DNA of 64,000 nt from an uncultured Eubacteriales bacterium (GTDB lineage: Bacteria > Bacillota > Clostridia > Oscillospirales > Acutalibacteraceae), in contig CAKSHM010000002.1 in assembly GCA_934457415.1 (NCBI GenBank), positions 1-64,000 on the forward strand. Direction: 5' to 3'. The notes beneath the pieces are model-generated. The model was given only the letters and a program-made list of their open reading frames with translations, did not search any database and had not been told where the DNA came from. This document shows positions 53,518-62,559 of this stretch, piece by piece (the first letter of the stretch is position 1; each line of letters begins with the position of its first letter). The position numbers were made by a program, and so were the translations under genes.

Positions 53518-55344
53518 ATGTGTGGAATTGTTGGTTTTACAGGAAAAACAAATGCAGCGGAATTTTTGCTTAACGGTCTTGAAAAGCTTGAATACAGAGG
53601 TTATGACTCGGCAGGGATTGCCGTCCTTGATAACGGAACCATAAGTGTGGAAAAAACCACCGAAAGAATAAAAGAGCTTAAGGAAAAAACAAATAACGGC
53701 AAGGATTTAAACGGCTGTATCGGGATAGGCCATACAAGATGGGCAACCCACGGCGCCCCCTCATTTGAAAATGCCCATCCCCATTTAAGTTCGGATAAAA
53801 AATTTGCCGTTGTCCATAACGGAATAATAGAAAATTATCTTCAGCTTAAGGATGAGCTTAAGGCGCAGGGAGTTCAGTTTAAAAGCGAAACCGATACAGA
53901 GGTTATCCCTCAGATGATTTCTCAGTATTATAAGGGAGATTTCTTTGAGGCGGTTTCAAAAACCGTTAAAAAACTCGAGGGCTCCTATGCTCTCGGAATA
54001 ATCTGCAGCGATTATCCGGATACTCTTATTGCCGCAAGAAAGTTTTCACCTCTTATAATCGGTGTTTCCGAAAACGAGAATTACATTGCTTCGGATGTTA
54101 CCGCAACAGTAACTCATACAAGAGATGTTATATATATTGAAGACGGAGAAATTGCGGTTTTAACCCCTTCGGAGGTTAAGATTTACGATTCGGATAAAAA
54201 TGAAATCAAAAGAGAAATTTCTCATATAAACTGGGATGTTTCCGCCGCCGAAAAGGGCGGATACGACCATTTTATGATGAAAGAGATAATGGAACAGCCG
54301 AACGCCGTTAAGCAGACGGTCGAAAGCCGTCTCCACGGCAGGGAAATCGTCTTTGAGGGTCTTAAGCTGAATGAAGAAAAGCTTAAAAAGATAGGCAGAA
54401 TAGATATAATTGCCTGCGGCTCGGCATATCATGCGGGAATGGTAGGAAAATATGTTTTCGAGGAAATGCTCAGAATTCCTACAAATGTTGATTATGCCAG
54501 CGAGTACCGCTACCGCAATCCTATAACCGACGAAAGGACTTTAACTGTTATAATCAGTCAGTCTGGAGAAACCGCGGATACTCTTGCGGCTCTTAATGAG
54601 GCAAAAAAGCGCGGCTCGCATACGCTTGCGATTGTAAATGTCGTCGGAAGCTCTATTGCTAAGGCGGCGGATGATGTAATTTATACATGGGCGGGACCGG
54701 AAATTGCCGTAGCAACCACCAAGGGTTATTCGACCCAGCTTTCGGTGCTTTATCTTTTAGGAATCTGGGCAGCCAGAATTTTAAAGACCGAAACGTGTGA
54801 AAAGCTTGACAGTATGCTCGAAGACATATATAGGTTGCCCGAGCATATAGAGACAGTTTTGCAAAGCGAGCCTAAAATTAAAGAAATGGCAAAGCGCTGC
54901 GGCGACCCCGAATCTCTTTTCTTTATCGGAAGAAATATTGATTATGCCGTTTCCTTGGAGGCGTCTTTAAAATTAAAGGAAATTTCATATATTCATTCCG
55001 AGGCTTACGCCGCAGGCGAACTAAAGCACGGAACGATTTCGCTTATTGAAGAAGGAAGGACTGTTATAGCCCTTGCTGCCTATGAGAAATTATTTGAAAA
55101 ACTGCTGAGCAATATAAAAGAGGTCAAAGCGAGAGGAGCTTATGTTATTGCCTGCGCAACCGAGGGACACTGCGAAATATTGAAAGAAGCCGAGGATGTA
55201 ATTTATATTCCGAAGGTTAATCCTCTTTTTGTCGCTTCTCTTGAGGTAATCCCTTTTCAGATTTATGCTTATTATGTCGCGCTTTTTAAGGGCTGTGATA
55301 TAGATAAGCCGAGAAATCTTGCAAAATCCGTCACTGTAGAATAA
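53518..55344 (+). CDS. glmS: Glutamine--fructose-6-phosphate aminotransferase (isomerizing)
   Basis: First step of UDP-GlcNAc synthesis. 608 residues. The N-terminal catalytic cysteine follows the initiator (MCGIVGFTGKTNAAEFLL), the glutaminase domain has GHTRWATHG, and two SIS domains follow with ACGSAYHAGM, SQSGETADTLAALNEAK and SEAYAAGELKHGTISLIEEG. The frame is open 73 codons upstream through the leader, but ATG 53518 places Cys at position 2, which is required for activity. A glmS ribozyme precedes it. Confidence 0.97.
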   Translation: MCGIVGFTGKTNAAEFLLNGLEKLEYRGYDSAGIAVLDNGTISVEKTTERIKELKEKTNNGKDLNGCIGIGHTRWATHGAPSFENAHPHLSSDKKFAVVHNGIIENYLQLKDELKAQGVQFKSETDTEVIPQMISQYYKGDFFEAVSKTVKKLEGSYALGIICSDYPDTLIAARKFSPLIIGVSENENYIASDVTATVTHTRDVIYIEDGEIAVLTPSEVKIYDSDKNEIKREISHINWDVSAAEKGGYDHFMMKEIMEQPNAVKQTVESRLHGREIVFEGLKLNEEKLKKIGRIDIIACGSAYHAGMVGKYVFEEMLRIPTNVDYASEYRYRNPITDERTLTVIISQSGETADTLAALNEAKKRGSHTLAIVNVVGSSIAKAADDVIYTWAGPEIAVATTKGYSTQLSVLYLLGIWAARILKTETCEKLDSMLEDIYRLPEHIETVLQSEPKIKEMAKRCGDPESLFFIGRNIDYAVSLEASLKLKEISYIHSEAYAAGELKHGTISLIEEGRTVIALAAYEKLFEKLLSNIKEVKARGAYVIACATEGHCEILKEAEDVIYIPKVNPLFVASLEVIPFQIYAYYVALFKGCDIDKPRNLAKSVTVE

Positions 55345-55353
55345 AAATATTTA

Positions 55354-55394
55354 AAAACCGCACTTTTTAGATAGACAAAAAGTGCGGTTTGTTA
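55354..55394 (+). terminator. Terminator of glmS
   Basis: AAACCGCACTTTT pairs with AAAAGTGCGGTTT over a short loop, ending in TTTG. A TAGACA/TATAAT promoter for guaA (17-bp spacing) overlaps its right arm. Confidence 0.85.
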
Positions 55395-55434
55395 TATAAT
55401 AAAATATATGATTATAAATATATCGGAGGCAAAA

Positions 55435-56961
55435 ATGGAAAAGATTTTGGTGCTCGACTTCGGCGGTCAGTATAATCAGCTGATTGCAAGAAGAGTAAGA
55501 GAAAATAATGTTTATTCAGAAATCAAGCCGTATACGGTTGACATTGAGGAAATCAAGAAGCAGAATTATAAAGGAATTATTTTAACCGGCGGCCCTAAAA
55601 GCGTTTACGGTGAGAATGCCGTTTTATATTCAAAAGAGCTTTTTGAGCTGGGTATTCCGATAATGGGTATCTGTTACGGTGCTCAGCTTATGGCACATGT
55701 TTTGGGCGGTGTTGTAGAAGCAGGCGCCAGTGAGTACGGAAAGGTAGAAGTTAAGCTTGATAATTCAAGCAAGCTTTTTTCGGATGTTCCTTCAAAAACC
55801 ACCTGTTGGATGAGTCACACCGATTACATAAAGCAGGTCCCCACCGGATTTAAAATTATGGGCAAAACCGATATTTGTCCTGTTGCTGCCATGGAAAATG
55901 TCGCTTCAAAGCTTTATGCAGTTCAGTATCACCCAGAGGTTATGCATACCCCGTTGGGCTCAAAAATGCTTAAGAATTTCATTTATAATGTCTGCGGCTG
56001 CAAGGGCGAGTGGACGATGTCTTCGTTTACCGCGCGCACGATTGCCGATTTAAAAGAAAAAATCGGAAATAAAAAGGTGCTTTGCGCTCTTTCCGGTGGA
56101 GTTGACAGCTCTGTTGCCGCGCTCTTGCTTCACAAGGCCGTAGGTAACAACCTTACATGTATTTTTGTTGACCACGGTTTGCTCAGAAAAGACGAGGCAA
56201 AGCAGGTAAACGAACTTTTCAGGGGCTCTTATAATATAAATCTTATTTCTGTTGACGCATCCGAGCAGTTTTTTGGTCAGCTTCGCGGAATAAGCGATCC
56301 TGAGCAGAAAAGAAAAATAATCGGCAGAGAGTTTATAAGAGTTTTTGAAGCCGAGGCCAAAAAAATCGCCAAGGTGGATTATCTTGTTCAGGGTACGATT
56401 TATCCCGACTGTATTGAATCCGGCGTGGGCGATGCAGCGCTTATAAAGAGCCATCACAATGTCGGCGGTCTGCCCGACCATGTTGATTTCGATGAAATCA
56501 TCGAGCCTCTGCGCGACCTCTTTAAGGATGAGGTCAGAAAGGTCGGCTTAGAGCTCGGAATGCCTGAAAATATGGTATTCCGTCAGCCGTTCCCGGGTCC
56601 CGGACTCGGAGTGAGAATTTTAGGCGAAATGACCCGTGAAAAGATTGCGATTTTGCAGGATGCGGACGCAATTTTCCGCGAGGAAATCGCAAACGCAGGC
56701 TTAGACAAAGAAATCGGACAGTATTTTGCAGTGCTTACCGATATGCGCTCGGTAGGCGTTATGGGCGATTTCAGAACCTATGATTATACTATAGCTTTAA
56801 GGGCTGTGATGACAAGCGATTTCATGACCGCCGATTGGGCACGAATCCCCTATGATGTTCTGGATGCGGCTTCAAGAAGGATTGTAAATGAAGTTAAGGG
56901 AGTAAACAGAATTGTTTATGATATCACTTCAAAGCCGCCGGCAACCATAGAATGGCAGTGA
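55435..56961 (+). CDS. guaA: GMP synthase (glutamine-hydrolysing)
   Basis: Makes GMP from XMP. 508 residues. An N-terminal class I glutamine amidotransferase with GICYGAQLMAH (catalytic Cys) near residue 78, and the ATP-pyrophosphatase domain with LCALSGGVDSSVAALL (P-loop) near 218, then the GMP synthase dimerisation domain RQPFPGPGLGVRI near 382 and C-terminal TSKPPATIEWQ. ATG 55435 has CGGAGG upstream. The 3' end of guaA is a known attachment site for genomic islands, and accessory genes start just after it. Confidence 0.97.
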   Translation: MEKILVLDFGGQYNQLIARRVRENNVYSEIKPYTVDIEEIKKQNYKGIILTGGPKSVYGENAVLYSKELFELGIPIMGICYGAQLMAHVLGGVVEAGASEYGKVEVKLDNSSKLFSDVPSKTTCWMSHTDYIKQVPTGFKIMGKTDICPVAAMENVASKLYAVQYHPEVMHTPLGSKMLKNFIYNVCGCKGEWTMSSFTARTIADLKEKIGNKKVLCALSGGVDSSVAALLLHKAVGNNLTCIFVDHGLLRKDEAKQVNELFRGSYNINLISVDASEQFFGQLRGISDPEQKRKIIGREFIRVFEAEAKKIAKVDYLVQGTIYPDCIESGVGDAALIKSHHNVGGLPDHVDFDEIIEPLRDLFKDEVRKVGLELGMPENMVFRQPFPGPGLGVRILGEMTREKIAILQDADAIFREEIANAGLDKEIGQYFAVLTDMRSVGVMGDFRTYDYTIALRAVMTSDFMTADWARIPYDVLDAASRRIVNEVKGVNRIVYDITSKPPATIEWQ

Positions 56962-56980
56962 CCCGCAACCAACAATACCA

Positions 56981-57025
56981 AAAAGCGCCGTCTGATATTT
57001 TCTTCAATCAGACGGCGCTTTCCTT
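56981..57025 (+). terminator. Terminator of guaA
   Basis: AGCGCCGTCTGAT pairs with ATCAGACGGCGCT (56984-57019), followed by TTCCTTT. Confidence 0.85.
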
Positions 57026-57057
57026 TGGAATAAAAACAGACAAAAACAATTTTTGAG

Positions 57058-57417
57058 AAAATAGGCGGCACTTACATGTATGGAGGGTATTATCTTCTTC
57101 CCGACTTGAAACTACCAGAGGAAGAAACGCAAGCGAATATCGGCGTTTGGGCAATGCGACACAAACAATATTTGAAGCACAATCACAAAGTGCTTTATTA
57201 AAATTTGCTGACAAGCGGTAAGCTAAATTCATATCTTGCAGATGTTGAACAACAGGCTCAAGACCTTTTTATCCGGCTGGTAAAAGACTTAGCCGAAAAG
57301 GAAAATGTAACCGAAGAACTAAAAGCAACCGATATGATGTTATGGGTTCAAAAGATGAATAATATTCGTAATCGTGCAACGGAAATTGTATGTGCAGAAT
57401 TGATTTATACGGTATAA
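57058..57417 (+). pseudogene. tnpV: Broken TnpV (transposon-encoded protein of Tn4451-like elements)
   Basis: A frame without a proper start reads GGTYMYGGYYLLPDLKLPEE, then HKVLY, an in-frame TAA (57199-57201), and continues NLLTSGKLNSYLADVEQQAQ to the end NNIRNRATEIVCAELIYTV. This matches TnpV along its length (about 115 residues) with one nonsense codon. TnpV is an accessory protein of clostridial mobilisable transposons. The remnant marks the left part of an inserted region. Confidence 0.8.
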
Positions 57418-57419
57418 AC

Positions 57420-57460
57420 ACAACGACGGCAGGGAACAATCTCCGTCGCCGTTTTTTTCT
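57420..57460 (+). terminator. Terminator after the tnpV remnant
   Basis: A stem of CGACGG with CCGTCG (57422-57447) and a T run of six to seven bases directly follow the tnpV stop. Confidence 0.7.
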
Positions 57461-57561
57461 GTGCCATCTAAGTGAGCAGACCATTTTTACTTCCGCGGAG
57501 CAAAACGGTAAAATCTTGTTAGGACACCCTAAGACCCGTTAGCGCGTTATAGCTACACAGG
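57461..57561. other. Short spacer at the left of the defence operon
   Basis: About 100 bases with no gene. It may contain transposon-derived sequence, since it joins the tnpV remnant to the DUF6414 gene end, but nothing is recognised. Confidence 0.4.
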
Positions 57562-58464
57562 TTAGTTTCCATAGTAGACAGCAATAGGATGGATTACGCA
57601 CAGGTTCCTTTCTTTTGTTGGTAGAAGTTGTCGTAAAACTTCATTTACGCTAAATTGTAGTGTAGCAAATATGTTCTGCGAATCATTGGGATCGGTATCT
57701 TCGCCGATAATATTTGTAATCATCCCAACGCAAGTGATTTCACCACCATATTTGAATCCTAAGTTCTGTGCATCAATACGGAAATAACGATCATCCAAAG
57801 GGATAAGGTACCCATCCGAAGAAATCAGCATTCGGTTATAAGGAATAATCTGGCGAACCATATCGATTATCTCTTTGATTCCATCATACTGTTTCCCGCT
57901 GGCAGCAACTGCTTCTTTAATCTTGGCTCGGATTGCGTTGCTATTTGATCTTTGTTGTGAACGATTAAGACTTTCTGTTGCAACGGATGCGGTGGTTTCA
58001 ATTTTCTCTTTCTCTGTTTTCTTTAAATACTCAATCAGACCGCCTTTTGAAAAAATTCTCTCCAGATAATCAAAATCAACGACATCGAAAACTCTTGTCA
58101 GCTCAACATATGCACCATAATCATCTTGATCCTGCCCATTAGAAGTCAAACATACAGGGGTAATACTATCATACGCAATGTCGAATGCTGCATCGTGAAG
58201 TGTTTTGGTTATAATCTCTCGAGATGCCGAATGTACTTCCTTTTCCGTGCCAATGCCTCCTCGGATATCAAGTTTAAGCTCTGCATTAAAAACTTTTAAT
58301 AGCTTTCCTCCAGCGTCACCTTCGAGATTGCCGGAGATTGACTTGTTTGTGGATTTCTGCTCGCCATTCTCTTCTTCTGTAGAGAAGCCTGTGATAATGC
58401 CTTTTTCACTTTGTGCAATAATTGAGTTAACGATATCTGTATCCAAGTAAAGAAACTGTTTCAT
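57562..58464 (-). CDS. DUF6414-like protein
   Basis: 300 residues, soluble. The N-terminus KQFLYLDTDIVNSIIAQSEKG is characteristic of the DUF6414 family, which often accompanies defence genes. The rest has a central coiled part (150-180) and a C-terminal beta-rich region with SSDGYLIPLDDRYFRI. The function is unknown. ATG 58464 has GGAAG eight bases upstream. It is the last gene of the minus-strand operon containing the abiE genes, the methyltransferase and the specificity subunit, 27 bases after the specificity gene. Confidence 0.75.
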   Translation of the reverse strand: MKQFLYLDTDIVNSIIAQSEKGIITGFSTEEENGEQKSTNKSISGNLEGDAGGKLLKVFNAELKLDIRGGIGTEKEVHSASREIITKTLHDAAFDIAYDSITPVCLTSNGQDQDDYGAYVELTRVFDVVDFDYLERIFSKGGLIEYLKKTEKEKIETTASVATESLNRSQQRSNSNAIRAKIKEAVAASGKQYDGIKEIIDMVRQIIPYNRMLISSDGYLIPLDDRYFRIDAQNLGFKYGGEITCVGMITNIIGEDTDPNDSQNIFATLQFSVNEVLRQLLPTKERNLCVIHPIAVYYGN

Positions 58465-58491
58465 AGAAGACACTTCCTTTCTATGTAAGTC

Positions 58492-59610
58492 TTATTTTAC
58501 GACAGCTTTAGTTGCCTTAATCTTACGATTTCTATATGCCACAACATCTTTGATAACCAGCTTATGAATAGCAGAAATGATTATCGCCATTTTATCATAA
58601 TCAGGGTTGCCCGCTTCATTCACCGGCAGAGATATGTAAAGTGCATCTGCATCCTTTGCATAGAAATTATGGCCGTAATCGAATTGCCCATTATGGGAAG
58701 ATTTGTGAATTGCTGTTGTAACAAATATCGATGCGTATTTCGGCAAATTCTCCGTATGTACGACTGCGATATGATCATCACCGCCATAAATATAATTTCT
58801 ATATTTCGCAGAGCCGAACATATCAATCGTTGTAGTGTTTTTCTCGAACACCTCAACATCGTTGCTGATATATGCGGAAATGCCTTCCGATGCTTCACCC
58901 GCAGTAACAAATGGAAGCGTTCCTGCAATACGATCATCGCCTTTCAAACGCTTTCCCCGTGTCGATTTGCCAAAGAGCTTTTCAAGATTATAGGTATCCC
59001 ATTTAAGAAACTGGTAGTTTTTGAGTGCGTTTTCTTCCTCGCTGGATAATTCGTAATTATCCAGTCCGCTTACTGTTAAGTAAGCGGACAGCTCCGCTAC
59101 ACGCTCCGCTTCCAGCTCCGCTATAAAGGATTCCATAAAATCAAAATCGATAGATCCATCATCGCAAATAGGCAGAAAAATAACTGTTTTTCTCATGGAT
59201 TTGCGATTAAATTTATGACCGTAATCATATTGCCCGTTTGAAGTTGCAGTATGCGAGGCAGATATAATAAAGAACGCAATTGCAGAGTTAAAGCGGTCAA
59301 ATTTTGGTATAAGAGACTGTATATGCTGATATCCTATATAATCATTCTTTTGATAATACATAGTTTCTGCACCGAGGGTTGTGTCGGAACAAGATAATGA
59401 ATTCCCCTTGTTTAGCGGATTTAAATTTGAGAAGCCCATCACACCGTTAGCAATAGATGCATTTGAAACAAGTGGCGTTATTCCACTTTTAGACAGAATC
59501 TTATCATTTGCCAATCGGTAATACTTTGTGGGATTTATTTCAAATAAATCTCCAAGTTTATATTCGCCCCACTTAACAGCCCTCAACTTTTCGTTAAGTG
59601 AGGCATTCAT
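58492..59610 (-). CDS. Specificity subunit of a BcgI-like/Type I restriction-modification system
   Basis: 372 residues, two target-recognition halves. Half 1 starts WGEYKLGDLFEI (residue 14) and has SNGQYDYGHKF (124-134); half 2 starts WDTYNLEKLFGK (204) and has HNGQFDYGHNF (306-316). A helical spacer (155-200, ESFIAELEAERVAELSAYL) lies between, and another at the C-terminus. This two-TRD plan recognises a bipartite DNA site. ATG 59610 overlaps the methyltransferase stop as ATGA. The longer frame is spurious. Confidence 0.85.
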   Translation of the reverse strand: MNASLNEKLRAVKWGEYKLGDLFEINPTKYYRLANDKILSKSGITPLVSNASIANGVMGFSNLNPLNKGNSLSCSDTTLGAETMYYQKNDYIGYQHIQSLIPKFDRFNSAIAFFIISASHTATSNGQYDYGHKFNRKSMRKTVIFLPICDDGSIDFDFMESFIAELEAERVAELSAYLTVSGLDNYELSSEEENALKNYQFLKWDTYNLEKLFGKSTRGKRLKGDDRIAGTLPFVTAGEASEGISAYISNDVEVFEKNTTTIDMFGSAKYRNYIYGGDDHIAVVHTENLPKYASIFVTTAIHKSSHNGQFDYGHNFYAKDADALYISLPVNEAGNPDYDKMAIIISAIHKLVIKDVVAYRNRKIKATKAVVK

Positions 59611-61649
59611 TTTCCCAGGCGGTCGTCCTCCGAGGATTGATTTTTGAGGAGGTTTGATACTTCCCAAGCCAGATAATCGCTGACTGTTTTCTTGAAATCT
59701 TCAAGTGTCGGTTTTGTATCTATCGGTGCCGTCTGGTTCCAATCTGCGCCGTTTTCTGGGTCTATTTTGCCCTCGTAGTATTCTTTTTCGGTAAAAATAT
59801 TCAGCTTTGATTTACCGAAACGCACCAAGTCGACAAGCTCGGCGTATCGCTCTTTTGCATGGTCGGTGTCCCGCAGATTACAGCTTGCCTTTTTCCGATT
59901 TGTTCGCGTATATCCGTCAACGGAGAAGTCGATGAACTTTACGGTGTCGTCTTTCTGATGTGCTTCACCGACACGGAAAACATATACATTCGTCTGGACG
60001 CTCGACTTGCCAATGAAAAGGTCTATCGGCATTTTAATGCTGGCAAGCAGGGTGCTGTGCTTTAATATTTTTTTGTTATATTCTGTTGCCTTTCCGCTGC
60101 CCGCGGAGTTCTGAATAATTATAGCGGCATAGCCTTTGTTCATCATCGAGAGGGCTTTTTCAACGAAAATCATACCATTGCCCGGTGCAGAATACGGTGG
60201 ATTCAGAACAAAAGCATCTGCCGGGAACTTCTCATCCGTATTGCCGAAACCGTAGTTTCCGTTGAATTCCTTCAATGAGTCCTTATTCAGAATGTTGGAG
60301 CTGCCGTCGCCCATCAAAATCATATTGAGGATAGCGAGCATATAAACCTCCGAAAGAATTTCAAGTCCGAGCAGTTGATTAGCCTTGATTTCGGCAGACT
60401 TAATTGCGAATTTGTCCGGTGATTTTATTTTATCCTTCGCATCATTGAGCATTTCATTCATTGAGGCAACAAGCAAACCTGCCGAACCGGTAGCGAAGTC
60501 CCAAACATAGGAATCCATATTTACTCTTGCAAGGCGAGCCAGTAGGGTAGCGACGTATGCCGGCGTTAGAACAACATCATTCAGCTTGTCCTGCGAAAAA
60601 CCGAGCCAGCTGTACATTTCATTGAACAGCTTGCCTGTGAAATCTGTAGTTAATCCTATTTTGTAATAAATTCCCAAATCATCAACTATTTTTGTAAAGA
60701 CACGCTTTAATTGGCTTTCGCCGTTTTCAACCTTATTGATATTGTCGGTTGTAAGCGTGTTTTGCAGGGTGCGGACGATCAGCTCTCTTTTTTCCTGCGG
60801 CAGATTTTTTTCATTTAAAAACGCCTTGATTTTGCGCAGAATAATATCGCCGTCTCGGTTTTCTTCTTCCGTAGACGATTTCAGCTCTTGCTTTTCAAGA
60901 GCAGCAACCTTACCTGGTACTCCGAGAGTGGCTATAATGGACGCTGCCACAAGATAAACGCGGTCGCGCTCGCTAAGCCCTTTTTCATTCTGGTAAATAT
61001 CATTATTGAGTTTTACAAGGCTTGTGTTGATTTCCTGCTCGCGTTGCTCCTTCAGCCTTTCAATCTCGTCCTGCGTCAGCTTGAGCTTTTTTACCTTATC
61101 GATAAATTTATCAAAGTTTGTTTTCTTGAGAAACGAAAAATCTGTATAATCATCGACCTTTTGTCCTATGCCGAAGTTGCTCTTTGAAACATAATATACT
61201 CCGATTTCGTATTCGAGATTGCCGCTGTCATCTTTGAATCCGGTCATACCGATGGCAATTATATCGGTATAGCTTGTGTAATGCAAAAGTGCGTTTGCAT
61301 AATGAACAGCGCCGTTTACGGCATAAGAATTAATGTTTTTAAAATCGGGTTGATTCTTTGCGGTTTTGTTTGCGACTTTGCCCTCAAAATCAAGCTTGAC
61401 AAGCTTGTCTTTGTAGCCTTTATACTCAATCAAAATCGGGTAATTGACTAAATTTTTATCCTGCAAAAGTAGTTTTGCATCAGGGCGATTCCCGCCAACG
61501 CCGCCATTTTTGGAATATTAATCATTTAACGCCTGATCAATTTCTGTGTTAAGTGATTCCTGTTCAAGTTTATAATCAAGCTTATAAGATTTAAGCCATC
61601 CATTTGCTAAATCAGCAATATTAGGTTCGACAGATTGAGTTTTAGTCAT
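59607..61649 (-). pseudogene. BcgI-like nuclease-methyltransferase with an in-frame stop near its N-terminus
   Basis: Read through, the frame from ATG 61649 (GGAGG eight bases upstream, overlapping the abiEii stop) is 680 codons long. 43 codons from the start is an in-frame TAA (61520-61518). After it comes GGNRPDAKLLLQ and, 18 residues later, ILIEYKG: together a PD...ExK nuclease motif. Then comes a helical linker (residues 115-270) and an N6-adenine methyltransferase with motif I DFATGSAGL (near 385 of the full frame) and NPPY (near 484). The only restart codon in frame after the stop is TTG 61466, which would lose the PD residues but keep the methyltransferase. It is probably a restriction-dead methylase, or translated by readthrough. 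Confidence 0.85.
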
Positions 61650-62559
61650 TGTCATTTCCTCCCTGTATCCAGCTATTGTTATTAGCTAACCAAATTTTAG
61701 TGTATTTTATATCAGCAACTGCAGCTTTGTACGGTTCTGTTAAAAACTTTTTTATAGTTCTCAGCACCGCATTGAAATCATCCGTTTTGGTGTCAATCTT
61801 CTTGCAGAAAGCTTTCCATTTTTTCTGCATAGCGTCATCGCTGCCAAAGGTTAGTACCTGCTCAAACTGTTCAACAGTGAAGTTGTGTCCACGATTAGCA
61901 AAAGTTTTTTTGAGCGCTTCTGTCAATATCTTACCGTCAAAATCAAATTTGTTAGCAAGATAGTAAATATCGTAGTAATCCTTCATTCTGCTGGAGAACT
62001 CCATAAGGCTGAGAATAGCGTCAATCTTTTCGGCTATGGTTGTTTCAAGGGAGTATGTATTTACCGTAGGAGCGTCAAAGTCGGAAAGCTGTGTAGGAAT
62101 TTTTCGCTTTTCCTGTTTAGGCACGATGACATCACCCACGCCGAAATCAATGCTGAAAGGCGTTTTCGTATTCTTGATGTGTGCAACAAGCGATGCACCG
62201 ATACCGGCATATTTCTTTGCAACAGCGATAGGTGCAACATCTGTTATCTCAAATGTAACAAATTCATTTTCAGTAGGTGCTGCGATAATTTCTTCAAGCA
62301 CAGCTCGCAGTTGTTCAGGAGTGTTTGGCATTTGTCGAAGCAAAAAATCAACATCGACTGTAACTCTGCTGTCAAATTCGGTAAGCGAATAGATAAACAA
62401 TCCGCCTTTGAGAACAAAATTTTCTGCGTATTTTGACTTTTCAAGTCTGCGCAAAAATTCTTCCTGACAAAAGAGTTGTAAGCAAAGTTGATAACTTCTT
62501 CCACTTGCTTGCGCCTTATTCTTTAATCGTGTAAGCACAGACGCTGCAATATCAGCCAT
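61642..62559 (-). CDS. abiEii: AbiEii-family nucleotidyltransferase toxin
   Basis: 305 residues. The DNA polymerase beta-like nucleotidyltransferase core is seen as LKGGLFIYSL near residue 50 and the metal-binding TVDVDFLL (Asp69, Asp71) about 16 residues later, as in AbiEii/AbiGii. The helical C-terminal half includes SRMKDYYDIYYLA. AbiEii modifies tRNA acceptor ends (a pseudo-nucleotidyltransferase toxin) in the phage-abortive AbiE system. It overlaps the antitoxin gene by eight bases and its own stop overlaps the methyltransferase start. Confidence 0.9.
   Translation of the reverse strand: MADIAASVLTRLKNKAQASGRSYQLCLQLFCQEEFLRRLEKSKYAENFVLKGGLFIYSLTEFDSRVTVDVDFLLRQMPNTPEQLRAVLEEIIAAPTENEFVTFEITDVAPIAVAKKYAGIGASLVAHIKNTKTPFSIDFGVGDVIVPKQEKRKIPTQLSDFDAPTVNTYSLETTIAEKIDAILSLMEFSSRMKDYYDIYYLANKFDFDGKILTEALKKTFANRGHNFTVEQFEQVLTFGSDDAMQKKWKAFCKKIDTKTDDFNAVLRTIKKFLTEPYKAAVADIKYTKIWLANNNSWIQGGNDND

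Noticed and set aside
57205..57417. Stand-alone 70-codon gene
   Set aside because: It is the second half of the tnpV remnant, in frame with the first half across a nonsense codon.
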